The notes beneath the pieces were generated by a model. That model did no database searches, was not told where the DNA came from, and saw nothing but the letters and a program-made list of their open reading frames with translations. Shown here in pieces: positions 1 through 7,509 of a stretch of DNA of 8,875 nt (position 1 is its first letter; the number at the start of each line of letters is the position of its first letter). Made by a program: the position numbers and the translations under genes. The DNA comes from an uncultured Lactobacillus sp. (lineage in GTDB: Bacteria; Bacillota; Bacilli; Lactobacillales; Lactobacillaceae), in assembly GCA_947252915.1 (NCBI GenBank), contig CAMXWI010000026.1, positions 1 through 8,875 of the forward strand, read 5' to 3'.

Positions 1-391
1 TAGTAGTATTGTTAGGAACTTTTACTTCAAGATCTTCAGGAACATCAACTTCAACAGGGTTGGAATAGCCAACAGTTAAAACTAATGTCTTACCCTTCAT
101 TTGTGCACGGTAACCAACTCCAACAAGCTTCAAGGTCTTGGAGTAACCATTAACAACCCCTTCAACCATGTTATTAACATTAGCTCGGGTAGTACCATGT
201 AATGAACGGTTACGGTTATCATCACTGGAACGGTCGAACTTTACGACGTTGCCATCAACGGTCATCGTAATTAGTGGTGAAATTTCACGAGTTAAAGTCC
301 CCTTTGGTCCCTTAACAGTAACAACACTACCCTTTTGTGAAACCTCAACGCCTTCTGGCAAGTCAATTTCCTTGTAACCAATACGACTCAT
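1..391 (-). CDS. rplF: 50S ribosomal protein L6, 3' end missing
   Basis: Large-subunit protein that binds 23S rRNA near the sarcin-ricin loop and the factor-binding site. The N terminus reads [17 protein letters not shown] and is followed by [11 protein letters not shown], the typical first beta domain of L6. The central [19 protein letters not shown] segment (about residues 78-96) leads into the second, similarly folded domain. Only 130 codons are present; the family is usually near 178 residues, so about 48 C-terminal residues lie beyond the low-coordinate edge. The start ATG (389-391) has a strong GGAGGTG site just upstream. The gene follows rpsH by 27 bases and is the sixth gene of the spc block. 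The truncation is an artefact of the window, not a broken gene. Confidence 0.97.
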   Translation of the reverse strand, partial: MSRIGYKEIDLPEGVEVSQKGSVVTVKGPKGTLTREISPLITMTVDGNVVKFDRSSDDNRNRSLHGTTRANVNNMVEGVVNGYSKTLKLVGVGYRAQMKGKTLVLTVGYSNPVEVDVPEDLEVKVPNNTT

Positions 392-418
392 AAATACACC
401 TCCTATCGACTATTCTTT

Positions 419-817
419 TTACCAAACGTAAGCAATAACTTCGCCGCCGACCTTCTTGGCACGAGCAACTTTATCAGTAACAACACCATTTGATGTTGAG
501 ATGATAGCAATGCCTAAACCATTCAGAACCTTTGGTACCGCGTCAGCCTTAACGTAAGTCCGTAGACCTGGCTTAGAAATACGCTTCAAGCCAGAAATTA
601 CTTGTTCGCCATCTTGACCATACTTTAAGAATACACGGATGATGCCTTGCTTGTTGTCATCAACATATTCAACATCGCGTACAAAACCTTCTTGTTTTAA
701 GATTTCAGCAATGTCCTTCTTCATCTTTGATGCAGGTGCTTCAACTGTTTCGTGGTGTGCCATGTTAGCATTACGAATACGAGTTAAGAAATCTGCAATT
801 GGATCACTCATAGACAT
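419..817 (-). CDS. rpsH: 30S ribosomal protein S8
   Basis: S8 binds the central domain of 16S rRNA (helix 21 region) and is a primary assembly protein of the small-subunit platform; in E. coli it also represses the spc operon. The product is 132 residues, the normal Firmicute length, beginning [18 protein letters not shown]. The C-terminal signature is present: [16 protein letters not shown] followed by GGEVIAYVW. The frame stays open upstream to 853, overlapping the end of rpsN. A strong AAAAGGAGG at 828-836, ten bases before the ATG at 817, together with family homology, sets the start at 817. Spacer to rpsN is 29 bases and to rplF 27 bases. A second ATG at 811 would remove only two residues. 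Confidence 0.97.
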   Translation of the reverse strand: MSMSDPIADFLTRIRNANMAHHETVEAPASKMKKDIAEILKQEGFVRDVEYVDDNKQGIIRVFLKYGQDGEQVISGLKRISKPGLRTYVKADAVPKVLNGLGIAIISTSNGVVTDKVARAKKVGGEVIAYVW

Positions 818-827
818 CGATGTTTTT

Positions 828-836
828 CCTCCTTTT
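828..836 (-). promoter_or_regulatory. rpsH ribosome binding site that fixes the start
   Basis: AAAAGGAGG on the minus strand, with the AGGAGG core ten bases upstream of the ATG at 817. The longer in-frame extension up to 853 has only a TTG start codon, overlaps the rpsN stop codon, and would read through this site. The S8 start at 817 is therefore preferred. Confidence 0.85.
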
Positions 837-846
837 GTCGAATTGT

Positions 847-1032
847 TTACCAACTAGCCTTCTTCATGCCAGGGATTTTACCTTCATGGGCAAGGTCGCG
901 TAAGCAAAGCCGGCATAGGTGGAATTTACGGTAAACTGAGTGCGGACGGCCGCAACGCTCACAACGTGTATATTCACGTGATGAGAACTTAGCTGGACGC
1001 TTGCACTTAGCAATCATTGATTTTTTAGCCAC
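847..1032 (-). CDS. rpsZ: 30S ribosomal protein S14, zinc-binding type
   Basis: S14 sits in the head of the small subunit next to S3, S10 and S19 and helps assemble it. This is the short 61-residue form with two CxxC knuckles, C24-E-R-C27 and C40-R-L-C43, which together bind one zinc ion. The C-terminal [11 protein letters not shown] is the standard ending of the family. The start codon is GTG (1030-1032), ten bases after GGGAGG at 1043-1048; it begins [10 protein letters not shown], read as fMet. It lies 18 bases after rplE and 29 bases before rpsH. Many Firmicutes carry a second, zinc-free S14 elsewhere in the genome; that cannot be judged from this window. It may also be labelled rpsN. Confidence 0.96.
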   Translation of the reverse strand: MAKKSMIAKCKRPAKFSSREYTRCERCGRPHSVYRKFHLCRLCLRDLAHEGKIPGMKKASW

Positions 1033-1050
1033 TTTTGTGAAACCTCCCTT

Positions 1051-1593
1051 TTACTTAGCGAATGGCATACCCAATTGTGCCAATAATTCATGTGATTCCT
1101 CATCGGTGTTTGCGGTTGTAACAATAACAATATCTAAACCACGAACACGCTTAACGTTATCATAATTAATTTCTGGGAAAATTAATTGTTCACGTACACC
1201 AAGTGTGTAATTACCACGACCATCAAATGAATTATTTGAAACACCATGGAAGTCACGAACACGAGGAAGTGAAACGTTAACTAACTTGTCCAAGAAGTCA
1301 TACATACGTTCACCACGTAATGTAACCTTGGCACCAATCTTCATACCTTCACGTAAACGGAAACCGGCAATGGACTTCTTTGCCTTAGTAATCATAGGCT
1401 TTTGACCAGCGATTAAACCTAATTCTTCAACTGCTTCATCAAGGTTCTTTGAGTTTTGAGTTGCATCACCAACACCCATGTTAAGAACGATCTTTTCGAT
1501 CTTAGGAGCAGCCATTACAGAAGAGTAATTAAACTTTTCAATTAATGATGGACGAACTTCATTTTCGTACTTAGCCTTTAAACGGTTTTCCAT
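1051..1593 (-). CDS. rplE: 50S ribosomal protein L5
   Basis: L5 binds 5S rRNA and helps load it onto the central protuberance; it also contacts S13 and P-site tRNA. The 180-residue product has the full family length. Recognisable segments are [15 protein letters not shown] (about residues 30-44), the [21 protein letters not shown] block (63-83), [18 protein letters not shown] (87-104) and [17 protein letters not shown] (138-154). The start ATG at 1591-1593 follows an AAGGAGG site; the spacing of about 12 bases is a little long. It is separated from rplX by 29 bases and from rpsN by 18 bases, with no terminator between them. Confidence 0.98.
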   Translation of the reverse strand: MENRLKAKYENEVRPSLIEKFNYSSVMAAPKIEKIVLNMGVGDATQNSKNLDEAVEELGLIAGQKPMITKAKKSIAGFRLREGMKIGAKVTLRGERMYDFLDKLVNVSLPRVRDFHGVSNNSFDGRGNYTLGVREQLIFPEINYDNVKRVRGLDIVIVTTANTDEESHELLAQLGMPFAK

Positions 1594-1622
1594 GAGAAAT
1601 ATTTTCCTCCTTTCTTTTTATA

Positions 1623-1931
1623 TTAATCGATTTGCTTACCAGACTTCTTGGCAATCCGAACTTTCTTGCCGTCAACAACTTTGAAGCCAACACGAGTTGG
1701 TTCGTTAGTTGATGGATCAATTAACATCACATTTGATGCTTGAATTGGCGCCTCAGTGTCAACAATCCCACCATTTGGGTTAGAATTACTTGGCTTCTGG
1801 TGTTTTTTAATTTTGTTAATTCCTTCAACGATTACACGGTTTTCTTTAGCAAGGGTCTTCTTGATAGTACCTTCCTTACCCTTGTCCTTACCGGTAATGA
1901 CGCGAACTTTGTCACCTGTCTTTAAAAACAT
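1623..1931 (-). CDS. rplX: 50S ribosomal protein L24
   Basis: L24 is an early large-subunit assembly protein that binds the 5' domain of 23S rRNA near the tunnel exit. The 102-residue product begins [20 protein letters not shown], which is the KOW motif (about residues 4-31) found in L24 and NusG. It continues with [12 protein letters not shown] and the [20 protein letters not shown] block. The frame can be extended four codons to a GTG at 1943, but that GTG lies inside the AGGAGGTG binding site itself. The ATG at 1929-1931 is therefore the start. It follows rplN by 31 bases and precedes rplE by 29 bases. Confidence 0.96.
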   Translation of the reverse strand: MFLKTGDKVRVITGKDKGKEGTIKKTLAKENRVIVEGINKIKKHQKPSNSNPNGGIVDTEAPIQASNVMLIDPSTNEPTRVGFKVVDGKKVRIAKKSGKQID

Positions 1932-1940
1932 GTGGTAGTG

Positions 1941-1948
1941 CACCTCCT
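1941..1948 (-). promoter_or_regulatory. rplX ribosome binding site containing a false GTG start
   Basis: A perfect AGGAGGTG lies nine bases before the ATG of rplX at 1931. Its last three bases form an in-frame GTG that automatic callers could take as the start, giving a product four residues too long. Confidence 0.85.
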
Positions 1949-1962
1949 TATTTTGGGTAATC

Positions 1963-2331
1963 TTAAAGAACTTCTGGGGCCAGTGAAACGATCTTCATGA
2001 AGTCGTCATCACGTAACTCACGAGCGATTGGGCCAAAAATACGGGTACCCTTAGGGCTCTTGTCGTTGTTAATCAAAACAGCAGCGTTTTCATCAAACTT
2101 GATGTATGAACCATCCTTACGGTGCAGACCATGTTTAGTCCGTACAACAACAGCTTTGACAACGTCACCCTTTTTGACAACGCCACCTGGTGTTGCTTGT
2201 TTAACAGTAGCAACAATAATATCACCAATATTACCGGTCTTAACTCGGGAACCGCCAAGAATCTTGATTACTAAAATCTCACGGGCACCAGAGTTATCAG
2301 CGACCTTCAACCGACTTTCTTGTTGAATCAC
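1963..2331 (-). CDS. rplN: 50S ribosomal protein L14
   Basis: L14 lies at the subunit interface of the large subunit, near L3 and L19, and forms bridges with 16S rRNA. The product has exactly the family length of 122 residues. It begins (GTG)[15 protein letters not shown] and contains [20 protein letters not shown] and the conserved [20 protein letters not shown] segment, ending REL plus a short acidic/hydrophobic tail. The start codon is GTG (2329-2331), nine bases after AAGGAGG at 2341-2347. No alternative ATG fits the conserved N terminus. This is the first gene of the classical spc block; it follows rpsQ after 70 bases, the longest gap between ribosomal genes here, where a candidate promoter is seen. 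Confidence 0.97.
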   Translation of the reverse strand: MIQQESRLKVADNSGAREILVIKILGGSRVKTGNIGDIIVATVKQATPGGVVKKGDVVKAVVVRTKHGLHRKDGSYIKFDENAAVLINNDKSPKGTRIFGPIARELRDDDFMKIVSLAPEVL

Positions 2332-2363
2332 GGTTAATGTCCTCCTTCCATCTTTTTATAAGA

Positions 2364-2392
2364 ATTAGAATACGAATTAAATTGGATTGCAA
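2364..2392 (-). promoter_or_regulatory. Candidate internal (spc) promoter before rplN
   Basis: In the 70-base AT-rich spacer between rpsQ and rplN, the minus strand reads TTGCAA (2387-2392, 4 of 6 matches to the -35 consensus), 17 bases, then TCTAAT (2364-2369, 5 of 6 matches to the -10 consensus). The mismatch at the second -10 position (C for A) weakens the case. Spacing is ideal, and the place matches the S10/spc boundary, where E. coli has its spc promoter. A start would fall about 25 bases before the rplN codon and leave room for the binding site. In AT-rich DNA such matches arise by chance, so this is only a candidate. Confidence 0.35.
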
Positions 2393-2401
2393 TAGAAAGC
2401 A

Positions 2402-2668
2402 CTAAAGAATAACTGCCTTCTTGACAACCTTAACAAGCCGGAAACGCTTCTTTGCAGAAAGCGGCCGAGTTTCCATGATTTGAACGGTGTCACCAGTGTG
2501 AGCTTCATTGTTTTCATCATGGGCATAAAATTTCTTTGAGTACTTTACACGCTTACCATAAATTGGAGCACTCTTGTAAGTATCAACTGAGACAACAATG
2601 GTCTTGTCCATCTTATCTGAAACAACGTGACCCTGGTACACCTTACGTGCATTACGTTCGTCACTCAT
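2402..2668 (-). CDS. rpsQ: 30S ribosomal protein S17
   Basis: S17 is a primary binder of the 5' domain of 16S rRNA, with an OB-fold. The 88-residue product begins [20 protein letters not shown]. The OB-fold core [19 protein letters not shown] (about residues 21-39) is followed by the [20 protein letters not shown] segment and [12 protein letters not shown], both hallmarks of the family. The start ATG at 2666-2668 has AAGGAGG eight bases upstream. It lies 24 bases after rpmC and is the last gene of the classical S10 block. It ends with TAG, followed by an AT-rich 70-base spacer without a terminator-like hairpin. Confidence 0.97.
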   Translation of the reverse strand: MSDERNARKVYQGHVVSDKMDKTIVVSVDTYKSAPIYGKRVKYSKKFYAHDENNEAHTGDTVQIMETRPLSAKKRFRLVKVVKKAVIL

Positions 2669-2692
2669 GCGCTAATCCTCCTTTTCGTATTC

Positions 2693-2899
2693 TTATTTAT
2701 TTAATTCTTGTTGGCGAAGAACTGTCTTAACCCGAGCAATGTCCTTGCGAACGTTCTTAAGGCTTGCAGTGTTTTCCAACTGGCCGGTTGCTAATTGGAA
2801 ACGTAAGTTAAACAATTGTTCCTTCAATTCCTTTTCACGGCTAAGCAATTGATCAGTGGTTAATCCATTCAGTTCTTTTACAAAATCTTTACTCTTCAT
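2693..2899 (-). CDS. rpmC: 50S ribosomal protein L29
   Basis: L29 is a small helical-hairpin protein at the tunnel exit next to L23, forming part of the platform where trigger factor and SRP dock. From the ATG at 2897-2899 the product is 68 residues, [18 protein letters not shown] onward, with the typical LREL-like [20 protein letters not shown] helix and the [16 protein letters not shown]-terminal helix. An in-frame GTG at 2911 would add four residues, but it sits in the binding site AGGTGG (2908-2913), so the ATG is chosen. The gene overlaps the end of rplP by 11 bases in another frame, which suggests translational coupling. The binding site is weaker than its neighbours (AGGTGG rather than AGGAGG). 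Confidence 0.95.
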   Translation of the reverse strand: MKSKDFVKELNGLTTDQLLSREKELKEQLFNLRFQLATGQLENTASLKNVRKDIARVKTVLRQQELNK

Positions 2900-3323
2900 G
2901 AGATTGTCCACCTACTTCCTCACGTTTGATAATCTTAGTACGAACTGGCATCTTGGTACCGGCAAGGCGTAAAGCTTCACGTGCAACTTCCTCAGAAACA
3001 CCTGCAACTTCAAACAATACCTTGCCACGCTTAACAGGGGCAACCCAACCTTCGGGAGCACCTTTACCATTACCCATCCGGACACCAACACCCTTGCTAG
3101 TGTATGACAGGTGTGGGAAGATCTTAATCCATACCTTACCACCACGCTTCATGTAACGGGTAATTGCGATACGACCAGCTTCGATTTGACGGTTTGAAAT
3201 CCAATGTGAATCCAATGCTTGCAAACCGTATTCACCGAAAGCGACCGTCTTACCACCCTTGGCTTCACCACGAAGGTGACCACGTTGAACCTTACGGTGT
3301 TTAACTCGCTTTGGTACTAGCAT
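2889..3323 (-). CDS. rplP: 50S ribosomal protein L16
   Basis: L16 is a late-assembling large-subunit protein next to the A site; it contacts 5S rRNA and the elbow of A-site tRNA. The product has the usual 144 residues, with [16 protein letters not shown] at the start, then [21 protein letters not shown] (30-50), the [12 protein letters not shown] block (about 80-91), [19 protein letters not shown] (102-120) and [10 protein letters not shown] (137 residues in from start is the basic tail). The start ATG (3321-3323) uses an AAGGAGGG site at 3333-3340 that lies inside the last codons of rpsC; only three bases separate the two genes. The 3' end overlaps rpmC by 11 bases. Confidence 0.98.
   Translation of the reverse strand: MLVPKRVKHRKVQRGHLRGEAKGGKTVAFGEYGLQALDSHWISNRQIEAGRIAITRYMKRGGKVWIKIFPHLSYTSKGVGVRMGNGKGAPEGWVAPVKRGKVLFEVAGVSEEVAREALRLAGTKMPVRTKIIKREEVGGQSHEE
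2908..2913 (-). promoter_or_regulatory. rpmC ribosome binding site inside rplP
   Basis: AGGTGG, one mismatch from AGGAGG, lies eight bases before the rpmC ATG and within the last codons of rplP. Because the whole initiation region lies inside the upstream gene, rpmC translation probably depends on ribosomes finishing rplP. Confidence 0.7.
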
Positions 3324-3326
3324 GTT

Positions 3327-3986
3327 TTACTTCCCTCCTTTTGAATTATTCTTCTTTTCAGGAAGAACCTCACCACGGTAGATCCAGGTCTTAATACCTA
3401 AAGCACCATAGGTAGTACGAGCTTCATCCCATGAGTAATCAATATCTGCACGAAGTGTATGCAATGGAACAGTACCATCAGAGTATGATTCAACCCGTGA
3501 CATGTCTGCACCATTTAAACGACCAGCAACTTGGATCTTAATACCCTTTGCACCAGCACGCATTGCGCGTTGCATAGCTCCACGCATTGCACGACGGAAG
3601 GCAATTCGATTTTCAAGTTGTTGTGCGACGTTTTCACCAACCAAGTGAGCGTCCAAATCAGGCTTCTTAATTTCAACAACATTGATGTGAACACGCTTAC
3701 CAGTTAGTTTGTTTAATTCAAGGCGAAGTGCTTCAACTTCTGAACCACCTTTACCGATTACCATCCCAGGACGAGCGGTATGGATTGAAACGTTAACGCG
3801 ATTTGCGGCACGTTCAATTTCGATGGTTGAGACAGAGGCATCAGCAAGTCGCTTTTCGATATATTTACGGATCCGAAGGTCTTCGTTTAGGTATTCAGCG
3901 TAGTGCTTTTTGTCAGCGTACCACTTAGCACTCCATGGACGAATGACCCCAACACGGAAACCATTAGGATTAATCTTTTGACCCAC
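3327..3986 (-). CDS. rpsC: 30S ribosomal protein S3
   Basis: S3 is a head protein at the mRNA entry tunnel, where with S4 and S5 it forms the ribosomal helicase. The 219-residue product begins (GTG)[17 protein letters not shown]. The type II KH domain carries the GxxG loop as VIGKGG (about 76-81); the C-terminal half has [20 protein letters not shown] and the [18 protein letters not shown] block. The start codon is GTG (3984-3986), eight bases after AGGAGG at 3995-4000, a site that overlaps the rplV stop codon. An ATG at 3993 is out of frame and only one base from the binding site. The last codons (K-G-G-K) encode the rplP binding site. Confidence 0.97.
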   Translation of the reverse strand: MGQKINPNGFRVGVIRPWSAKWYADKKHYAEYLNEDLRIRKYIEKRLADASVSTIEIERAANRVNVSIHTARPGMVIGKGGSEVEALRLELNKLTGKRVHINVVEIKKPDLDAHLVGENVAQQLENRIAFRRAMRGAMQRAMRAGAKGIKIQVAGRLNGADMSRVESYSDGTVPLHTLRADIDYSWDEARTTYGALGIKTWIYRGEVLPEKKNNSKGGK

Positions 3987-3998
3987 TATTCATTCCTC

Positions 3999-4346
3999 CT
4001 ATTTTTCTGTAACAACCACTGTAATATGACTTGTCCGCTTATTAATTGGAGAAGCAGAACCTTTAGCACGTGGACGGAACCGCTTAAGGGTTGGTCCTTC
4101 GTTTGCAAAAGCTTCTGAAACAACCAATGAAGCACGATCAAGGTCAAAATTATTTTCAGCGTTTGCAACAGCAGATTTCAATACTTTTTCAACATCTGAA
4201 GCAGCACCATTAGGAGTGAACTTCAGAATAGCAAATGCTTCAGCAACGCTCTTATTACGAATAGTATCTAAAACTAAACGAACCTTCCGAGATGATACAC
4301 GGACCATCTTAGCAGTTGCCTTAGCTGAAGTAACGTTTTCAGCCAT
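3999..4346 (-). CDS. rplV: 50S ribosomal protein L22
   Basis: L22 binds all domains of 23S rRNA; its long beta-hairpin reaches into the peptide exit tunnel and with L4 forms the constriction. The 115-residue product has [22 protein letters not shown] (about 16-37), [11 protein letters not shown] (56-66) and the hairpin region from about 80 to 108, [18 protein letters not shown] then [11 protein letters not shown]. No insertion or deletion of the type linked to macrolide resistance is evident in the hairpin. The start ATG at 4344-4346 has AAGGAGGG upstream, just after the rpsS stop; the gap to rpsS is 19 bases and to rpsC 12 bases. Confidence 0.98.
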   Translation of the reverse strand: MAENVTSAKATAKMVRVSSRKVRLVLDTIRNKSVAEAFAILKFTPNGAASDVEKVLKSAVANAENNFDLDRASLVVSEAFANEGPTLKRFRPRAKGSASPINKRTSHITVVVTEK

Positions 4347-4365
4347 TACTCAATTCCCTCCTTAA

Positions 4366-4647
4366 TTACTTAGCTTTAGTCTTCTTGTCATCAGATACAT
4401 GACCATGGAAAGTCCGTGTTGGAACAAATTCACCAAGCTTGTGACCAACCATATCTTCTTGCACGTAAACTGGCACATGCTTACGACCATCATAAACAGC
4501 AAAGGTGTATCCAATGAAGCTTGGGAAAATCGTAGAACGACGAGACCAGGTTTTGATAACTGATTTCTTTTCGTTATCGGCTTGTGCTTCGACCTTTTTT
4601 AGCAATGATGCGTCAGCAAAAGGTCCTTTTTTCAAACTACGAGCCAT
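4366..4647 (-). CDS. rpsS: 30S ribosomal protein S19
   Basis: S19 sits in the head of the small subunit with S13 and S14 and forms inter-subunit bridge B1a. The 93-residue product starts [20 protein letters not shown] and contains the conserved [20 protein letters not shown] (33-52), [20 protein letters not shown] and [13 protein letters not shown]. The ATG at 4645-4647 follows AGGAGGT with a short six-base spacer. The gene lies 35 bases after rplB and 19 bases before rplV. Confidence 0.98.
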   Translation of the reverse strand: MARSLKKGPFADASLLKKVEAQADNEKKSVIKTWSRRSTIFPSFIGYTFAVYDGRKHVPVYVQEDMVGHKLGEFVPTRTFHGHVSDDKKTKAK

Positions 4648-4682
4648 ATTTGTACCTCCTCTCAGGTATTATCAAATTAAAA

Positions 4683-5528
4683 TTAACGAGTATGTGGACC
4701 ACGCTTGCGACCACGAATGATGAACTTGTTGGAACGAGCCTTGTGTGAACGCGTCTTCTTACCAACAGTCTTCTTACCCCATGGAGAAAGTGGAGATGGT
4801 AAACCAACTGGTTGCTTACCTTCACCACCACCATGTGGGTGATCATTAGGGTTCATAACAGAACCACGAACATGTGGACGACGACCCGCATAACGGTTAC
4901 GTCCTGCCTTACCCTTAATAAGCAAAGCACGTTCTTCATTGCCAATTGAACCGATAGTAGCACGGCAAGTTGCTAATACCATCCGAACTTCACCAGAAGA
5001 AAGACGTACTAAAACATACTTTTCTTCCTTACCAAGTAATTGAGCTGAAGCACCAGCGGAACGAGTTAATTGTCCACCCTTTCCTGGTTTCAATTCAATG
5101 TTATGAATAACAGTACCAACCGGAATGTTCTTCAATGGAAGAGCATTACCAACCTTAATATCTGCTTCTGGACCAGACTCTACAGTCATACCAACTTCAA
5201 GTCCCTTAGGTGCCAAAATGTATGACTTGGTTCCGTCAGCATATACTAACAATGCAATGTTAGCAGTACGATTTGGATCATATTCAATTGCTTTAACAGT
5301 TGCTGGAACGTTATCCTTGTTCCGCTTAAAGTCAATGATACGGTATTGACGCTTTGTACCACCACCACGGTGACGAACAGTCATTTTACCTTGACTGTTA
5401 CGGCCTGCGGTATGCTTTAAAGGTGCTAACAATGACTTTTCTGGAGTAGTCTTCGTAATGTTAGCGAAGTCAAATCCGTTCATGTTACGGCGACCGTTAG
5501 TGGTTCCTTTATATTTACGAATTCCCAC
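4683..5528 (-). CDS. rplB: 50S ribosomal protein L2
   Basis: L2 is a primary 23S rRNA binder beside the peptidyl-transferase centre, needed for subunit association and peptide-bond formation. It begins (GTG)[17 protein letters not shown]; the N-terminal OB-fold region holds [20 protein letters not shown] (about 50-69), and the SH3-like part has [20 protein letters not shown] (130-149) and [17 protein letters not shown]. The catalytic-site loop [10 protein letters not shown] (about 228-237) includes the histidine known to matter in E. coli. At 281 residues it is slightly longer than the Bacillus protein (about 277) owing to an arginine-rich tail, [10 protein letters not shown]. The start is GTG (5526-5528), eight bases after AGGAGG at 5537-5542. 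Gap to rplW is 25 bases. Confidence 0.98.
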   Translation of the reverse strand: MGIRKYKGTTNGRRNMNGFDFANITKTTPEKSLLAPLKHTAGRNSQGKMTVRHRGGGTKRQYRIIDFKRNKDNVPATVKAIEYDPNRTANIALLVYADGTKSYILAPKGLEVGMTVESGPEADIKVGNALPLKNIPVGTVIHNIELKPGKGGQLTRSAGASAQLLGKEEKYVLVRLSSGEVRMVLATCRATIGSIGNEERALLIKGKAGRNRYAGRRPHVRGSVMNPNDHPHGGGEGKQPVGLPSPLSPWGKKTVGKKTRSHKARSNKFIIRGRKRGPHTR

Positions 5529-5553
5529 TATTTTTTCCTCCTAACTTTTAAGT

Positions 5554-5847
5554 TTAGTTGTTGTCTTCTGCAAACAACTTAATTTCCTTTGAGTCAGCAG
5601 AAAGTTGAACAATAGCCTTACGACGACGCTTAGTGTAGCCAACGTAACGGCCTTGACGCTTTTGCTTCCCCTTAATGTTCATAATGTTAACTTTGACAAC
5701 TTTAACATCGAAGATTTCTTCGACAGCATTCTTAACTTGTGTCTTAGTTGCTCGTAAATCAACATCAAATGTGTAACGCTTATCGTCCATTGCAGCAGTA
5801 GATGCTTCTGTAATAACAGGACGTAAGATAATATCGCGTGCTTCCAT
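5554..5847 (-). CDS. rplW: 50S ribosomal protein L23
   Basis: L23 lies at the tunnel exit and is the main docking point for trigger factor and SRP. The 97-residue product begins [20 protein letters not shown], with [20 protein letters not shown] (24-43) and the [20 protein letters not shown] loop, then [12 protein letters not shown]. The ATG (5845-5847) shares one base with the rplD stop in the arrangement TAATG, and its AGGAGGTG site (5856-5863) lies inside rplD, so translation is probably coupled to rplD. The gene ends 25 bases before rplB. Confidence 0.98.
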   Translation of the reverse strand: MEARDIILRPVITEASTAAMDDKRYTFDVDLRATKTQVKNAVEEIFDVKVVKVNIMNIKGKQKRQGRYVGYTKRRRKAIVQLSADSKEIKLFAEDNN

Positions 5848-6470
5848 TATGCGAGCACCTCCTCTACTTGAGAAAGAGCTGACTTAGTAATGACGATCTT
5901 TTGAGCGTCAACAACGTTTAAAATGTTCACACCAGCAGGTGTAACGACATTAACCTTTGACAGGTTCCGTGCTGATAATTCCGCATTCTTATCATCGTCA
6001 GTTACAACGATCAACACTTTTTCGTTGACCTTTAAGTTGTCTAATACACTAGCAAATTCTTTCGTCTTTGGTGCATCAAAGTTAATTGAATCAACTACAA
6101 CAAACTTATCATCTGCAACCTTTTGAGAAAGAGCTGATTTAATAGCAAGTTGACGAACCTTGCGAGGTAAACGGTAGTTGTATGAACGTGGAGTAGGCCC
6201 AAATACAATTCCACCACCACGGAATTGTGGTGAACGGATAGAACCTTGACGAGCACGTCCAGTACCCTTTTGACGCCATGGCTTCTTACCACCACCGCGA
6301 ACTGCTGAACGGTTCTTAACTGCGTGTGTCCCTTGGCGAAGTGAAGCACGTTGACGAATAATTGCTTCATATTCTGCATTTTCGTTAACTTCAACACCAA
6401 AAATTGCATCGTTTAAATCAATATTGCCATTTTGGCTACCATCTTGGTTGAATAATGCAACGCTAGTCAT
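5847..6470 (-). CDS. rplD: 50S ribosomal protein L4
   Basis: L4 is an early assembly protein whose extended loop lines the peptide exit tunnel opposite L22. In E. coli it also represses its own S10 operon by binding the rpsJ leader. The 207-residue product is of standard length. The tunnel loop spans about residues 45-90 with the [20 protein letters not shown] motif intact; the globular domain includes [20 protein letters not shown] (97-116). No change is evident in the macrolide-contact region. The ATG at 6468-6470 follows AAGGAGG; the gene lies 18 bases after rplC and overlaps rplW by one base. Confidence 0.98.
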   Translation of the reverse strand: MTSVALFNQDGSQNGNIDLNDAIFGVEVNENAEYEAIIRQRASLRQGTHAVKNRSAVRGGGKKPWRQKGTGRARQGSIRSPQFRGGGIVFGPTPRSYNYRLPRKVRQLAIKSALSQKVADDKFVVVDSINFDAPKTKEFASVLDNLKVNEKVLIVVTDDDKNAELSARNLSKVNVVTPAGVNILNVVDAQKIVITKSALSQVEEVLA

Positions 6471-6488
6471 AATTTACTTCCTCCTTTC

Positions 6489-7151
6489 TTAATTATTGTG
6501 TTGCTTGCTAAGGCTCTTCTTAGTGTTAGCCTTAACTGAGTTTTTAATAGTTACGTATGATTTGTTGGCACCTGGGACATTACCCTTAATGAGCAATACA
6601 TTGTTTTCAGTATCAACCTTTACAACCTGTAAGTGTTGCATAGTACGAGTATTGCCACCCATACGACCTGGGAGCTTCTTACCCTTGAAAACGTGGTTAA
6701 TAATTGCACCTAATGAACCAGGACGACGGTGGTAACGAGAACCGTGTGCCATAGGTCCACGAGATTGACCATCCTTATGGATGTTACCTTGGTAACCATG
6801 ACCCTTAGTGATACCAGTTACATCAACTGTTTCACCTTCGGCGAAAATGTCCGCCTTAACTTCGTCTCTAACTTTAATGTCGTCTCCTAATTCAGCGTCG
6901 CGGATTTCACCGATGAAGCGCTTAGGAGCCGTGTTTGCTTTTGCTGCATGACCTTGTTCAGCCTTGTTACTCAAGATTTCCCGTTTGTCATCGAAACCAA
7001 GTTGTACAGCATTGTAACCATCATTTTCGACAGTCTTAATTTGCATAACAACGTTTGGTGTAACGTCGATTACAGTAACAGGAACTAGTTCACCATTGTC
7101 AGTGAATACTTGAGTCATTCCGACTTTTTTACCTAAGATTCCTTTGGTCAT
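6489..7151 (-). CDS. rplC: 50S ribosomal protein L3
   Basis: L3 initiates large-subunit assembly, and its loop reaches toward the peptidyl-transferase centre. The 220-residue product begins [20 protein letters not shown]. The central extension carries [20 protein letters not shown] (about 113-132), [15 protein letters not shown] (134-148) and [15 protein letters not shown] (160-174), the diagnostic motif of the family. A lysine-rich C-terminal tail follows. The ATG at 7149-7151 has TGGAGGTG upstream. It follows rpsJ after 49 AT-rich bases in which no terminator hairpin is seen, and ends 18 bases before rplD. Confidence 0.98.
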   Translation of the reverse strand: MTKGILGKKVGMTQVFTDNGELVPVTVIDVTPNVVMQIKTVENDGYNAVQLGFDDKREILSNKAEQGHAAKANTAPKRFIGEIRDAELGDDIKVRDEVKADIFAEGETVDVTGITKGHGYQGNIHKDGQSRGPMAHGSRYHRRPGSLGAIINHVFKGKKLPGRMGGNTRTMQHLQVVKVDTENNVLLIKGNVPGANKSYVTIKNSVKANTKKSLSKQHNN

Positions 7152-7200
7152 GAGTACACCTCCAATTTATTTTGATTTATTTTGTCGTTTAACGCTTTAA

Positions 7201-7509
7201 TTAAAGCTTAATTTCAATGTCAACACCACTAGGCAGGTCAAGCTTCATTAATGAGTCAACCGTCTTAGGCGTAGGATCAACGATGTCAATCAAACGCTTG
7301 TGGGTCCGCATTTCAAATTGTTCCCGTGACTTCTTGAACTTGTGTGGTGAACGAAGCACCGTGTATAAAGTCCGTTCAGTTGGTAACGGAATTGGGCCTG
7401 AAATTTGAGCACCAGTACGCTTAGCAGTTTCAACGATTTTATCAGCTGATTGGTCTAAAACTTGGTGTTCATAAGCCTTTAAACGAATACGAATCTTTTG
7501 TTTTGCCAT
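7201..7509 (-). CDS. rpsJ: 30S ribosomal protein S10
   Basis: S10 is a small-subunit head protein that also acts, as NusE, with NusB and NusG in transcription antitermination. The 102-residue product begins [20 protein letters not shown] and contains [20 protein letters not shown] (23-42), [19 protein letters not shown] (54-72, the flexible loop reaching S14 and S3) and the ending [13 protein letters not shown]. The ATG (7507-7509) has AAGGAGGG at 7516-7523 with a six-base spacer. It is the first gene of the S10 operon, preceded by a promoter and a leader of about 160 nt. The next gene, rplC, begins 49 bases on. Confidence 0.98.
   Translation of the reverse strand: MAKQKIRIRLKAYEHQVLDQSADKIVETAKRTGAQISGPIPLPTERTLYTVLRSPHKFKKSREQFEMRTHKRLIDIVDPTPKTVDSLMKLDLPSGVDIEIKL

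Noticed and set aside
818..853. N-terminal extension of S8 by 12 residues
   Set aside because: It would start with TTG, overlap the rpsN stop and read through the rpsH binding site. S8 homologues begin at the ATG at 817 or 811.
4683..4712. Arginine-rich C-terminal tail of L2 as an unusual extension
   Set aside because: The tail [10 protein letters not shown] makes L2 281 residues against about 277 in Bacillus, but similar lengths are familiar in lactobacilli, so it is ordinary for the family.
7152..7200. Possible promoter or terminator in the 49-base rpsJ-rplC spacer
   Set aside because: It is AT-rich with a short AAATAAAT-type repeat, but has no -35/-10 pair at good spacing and no GC stem.
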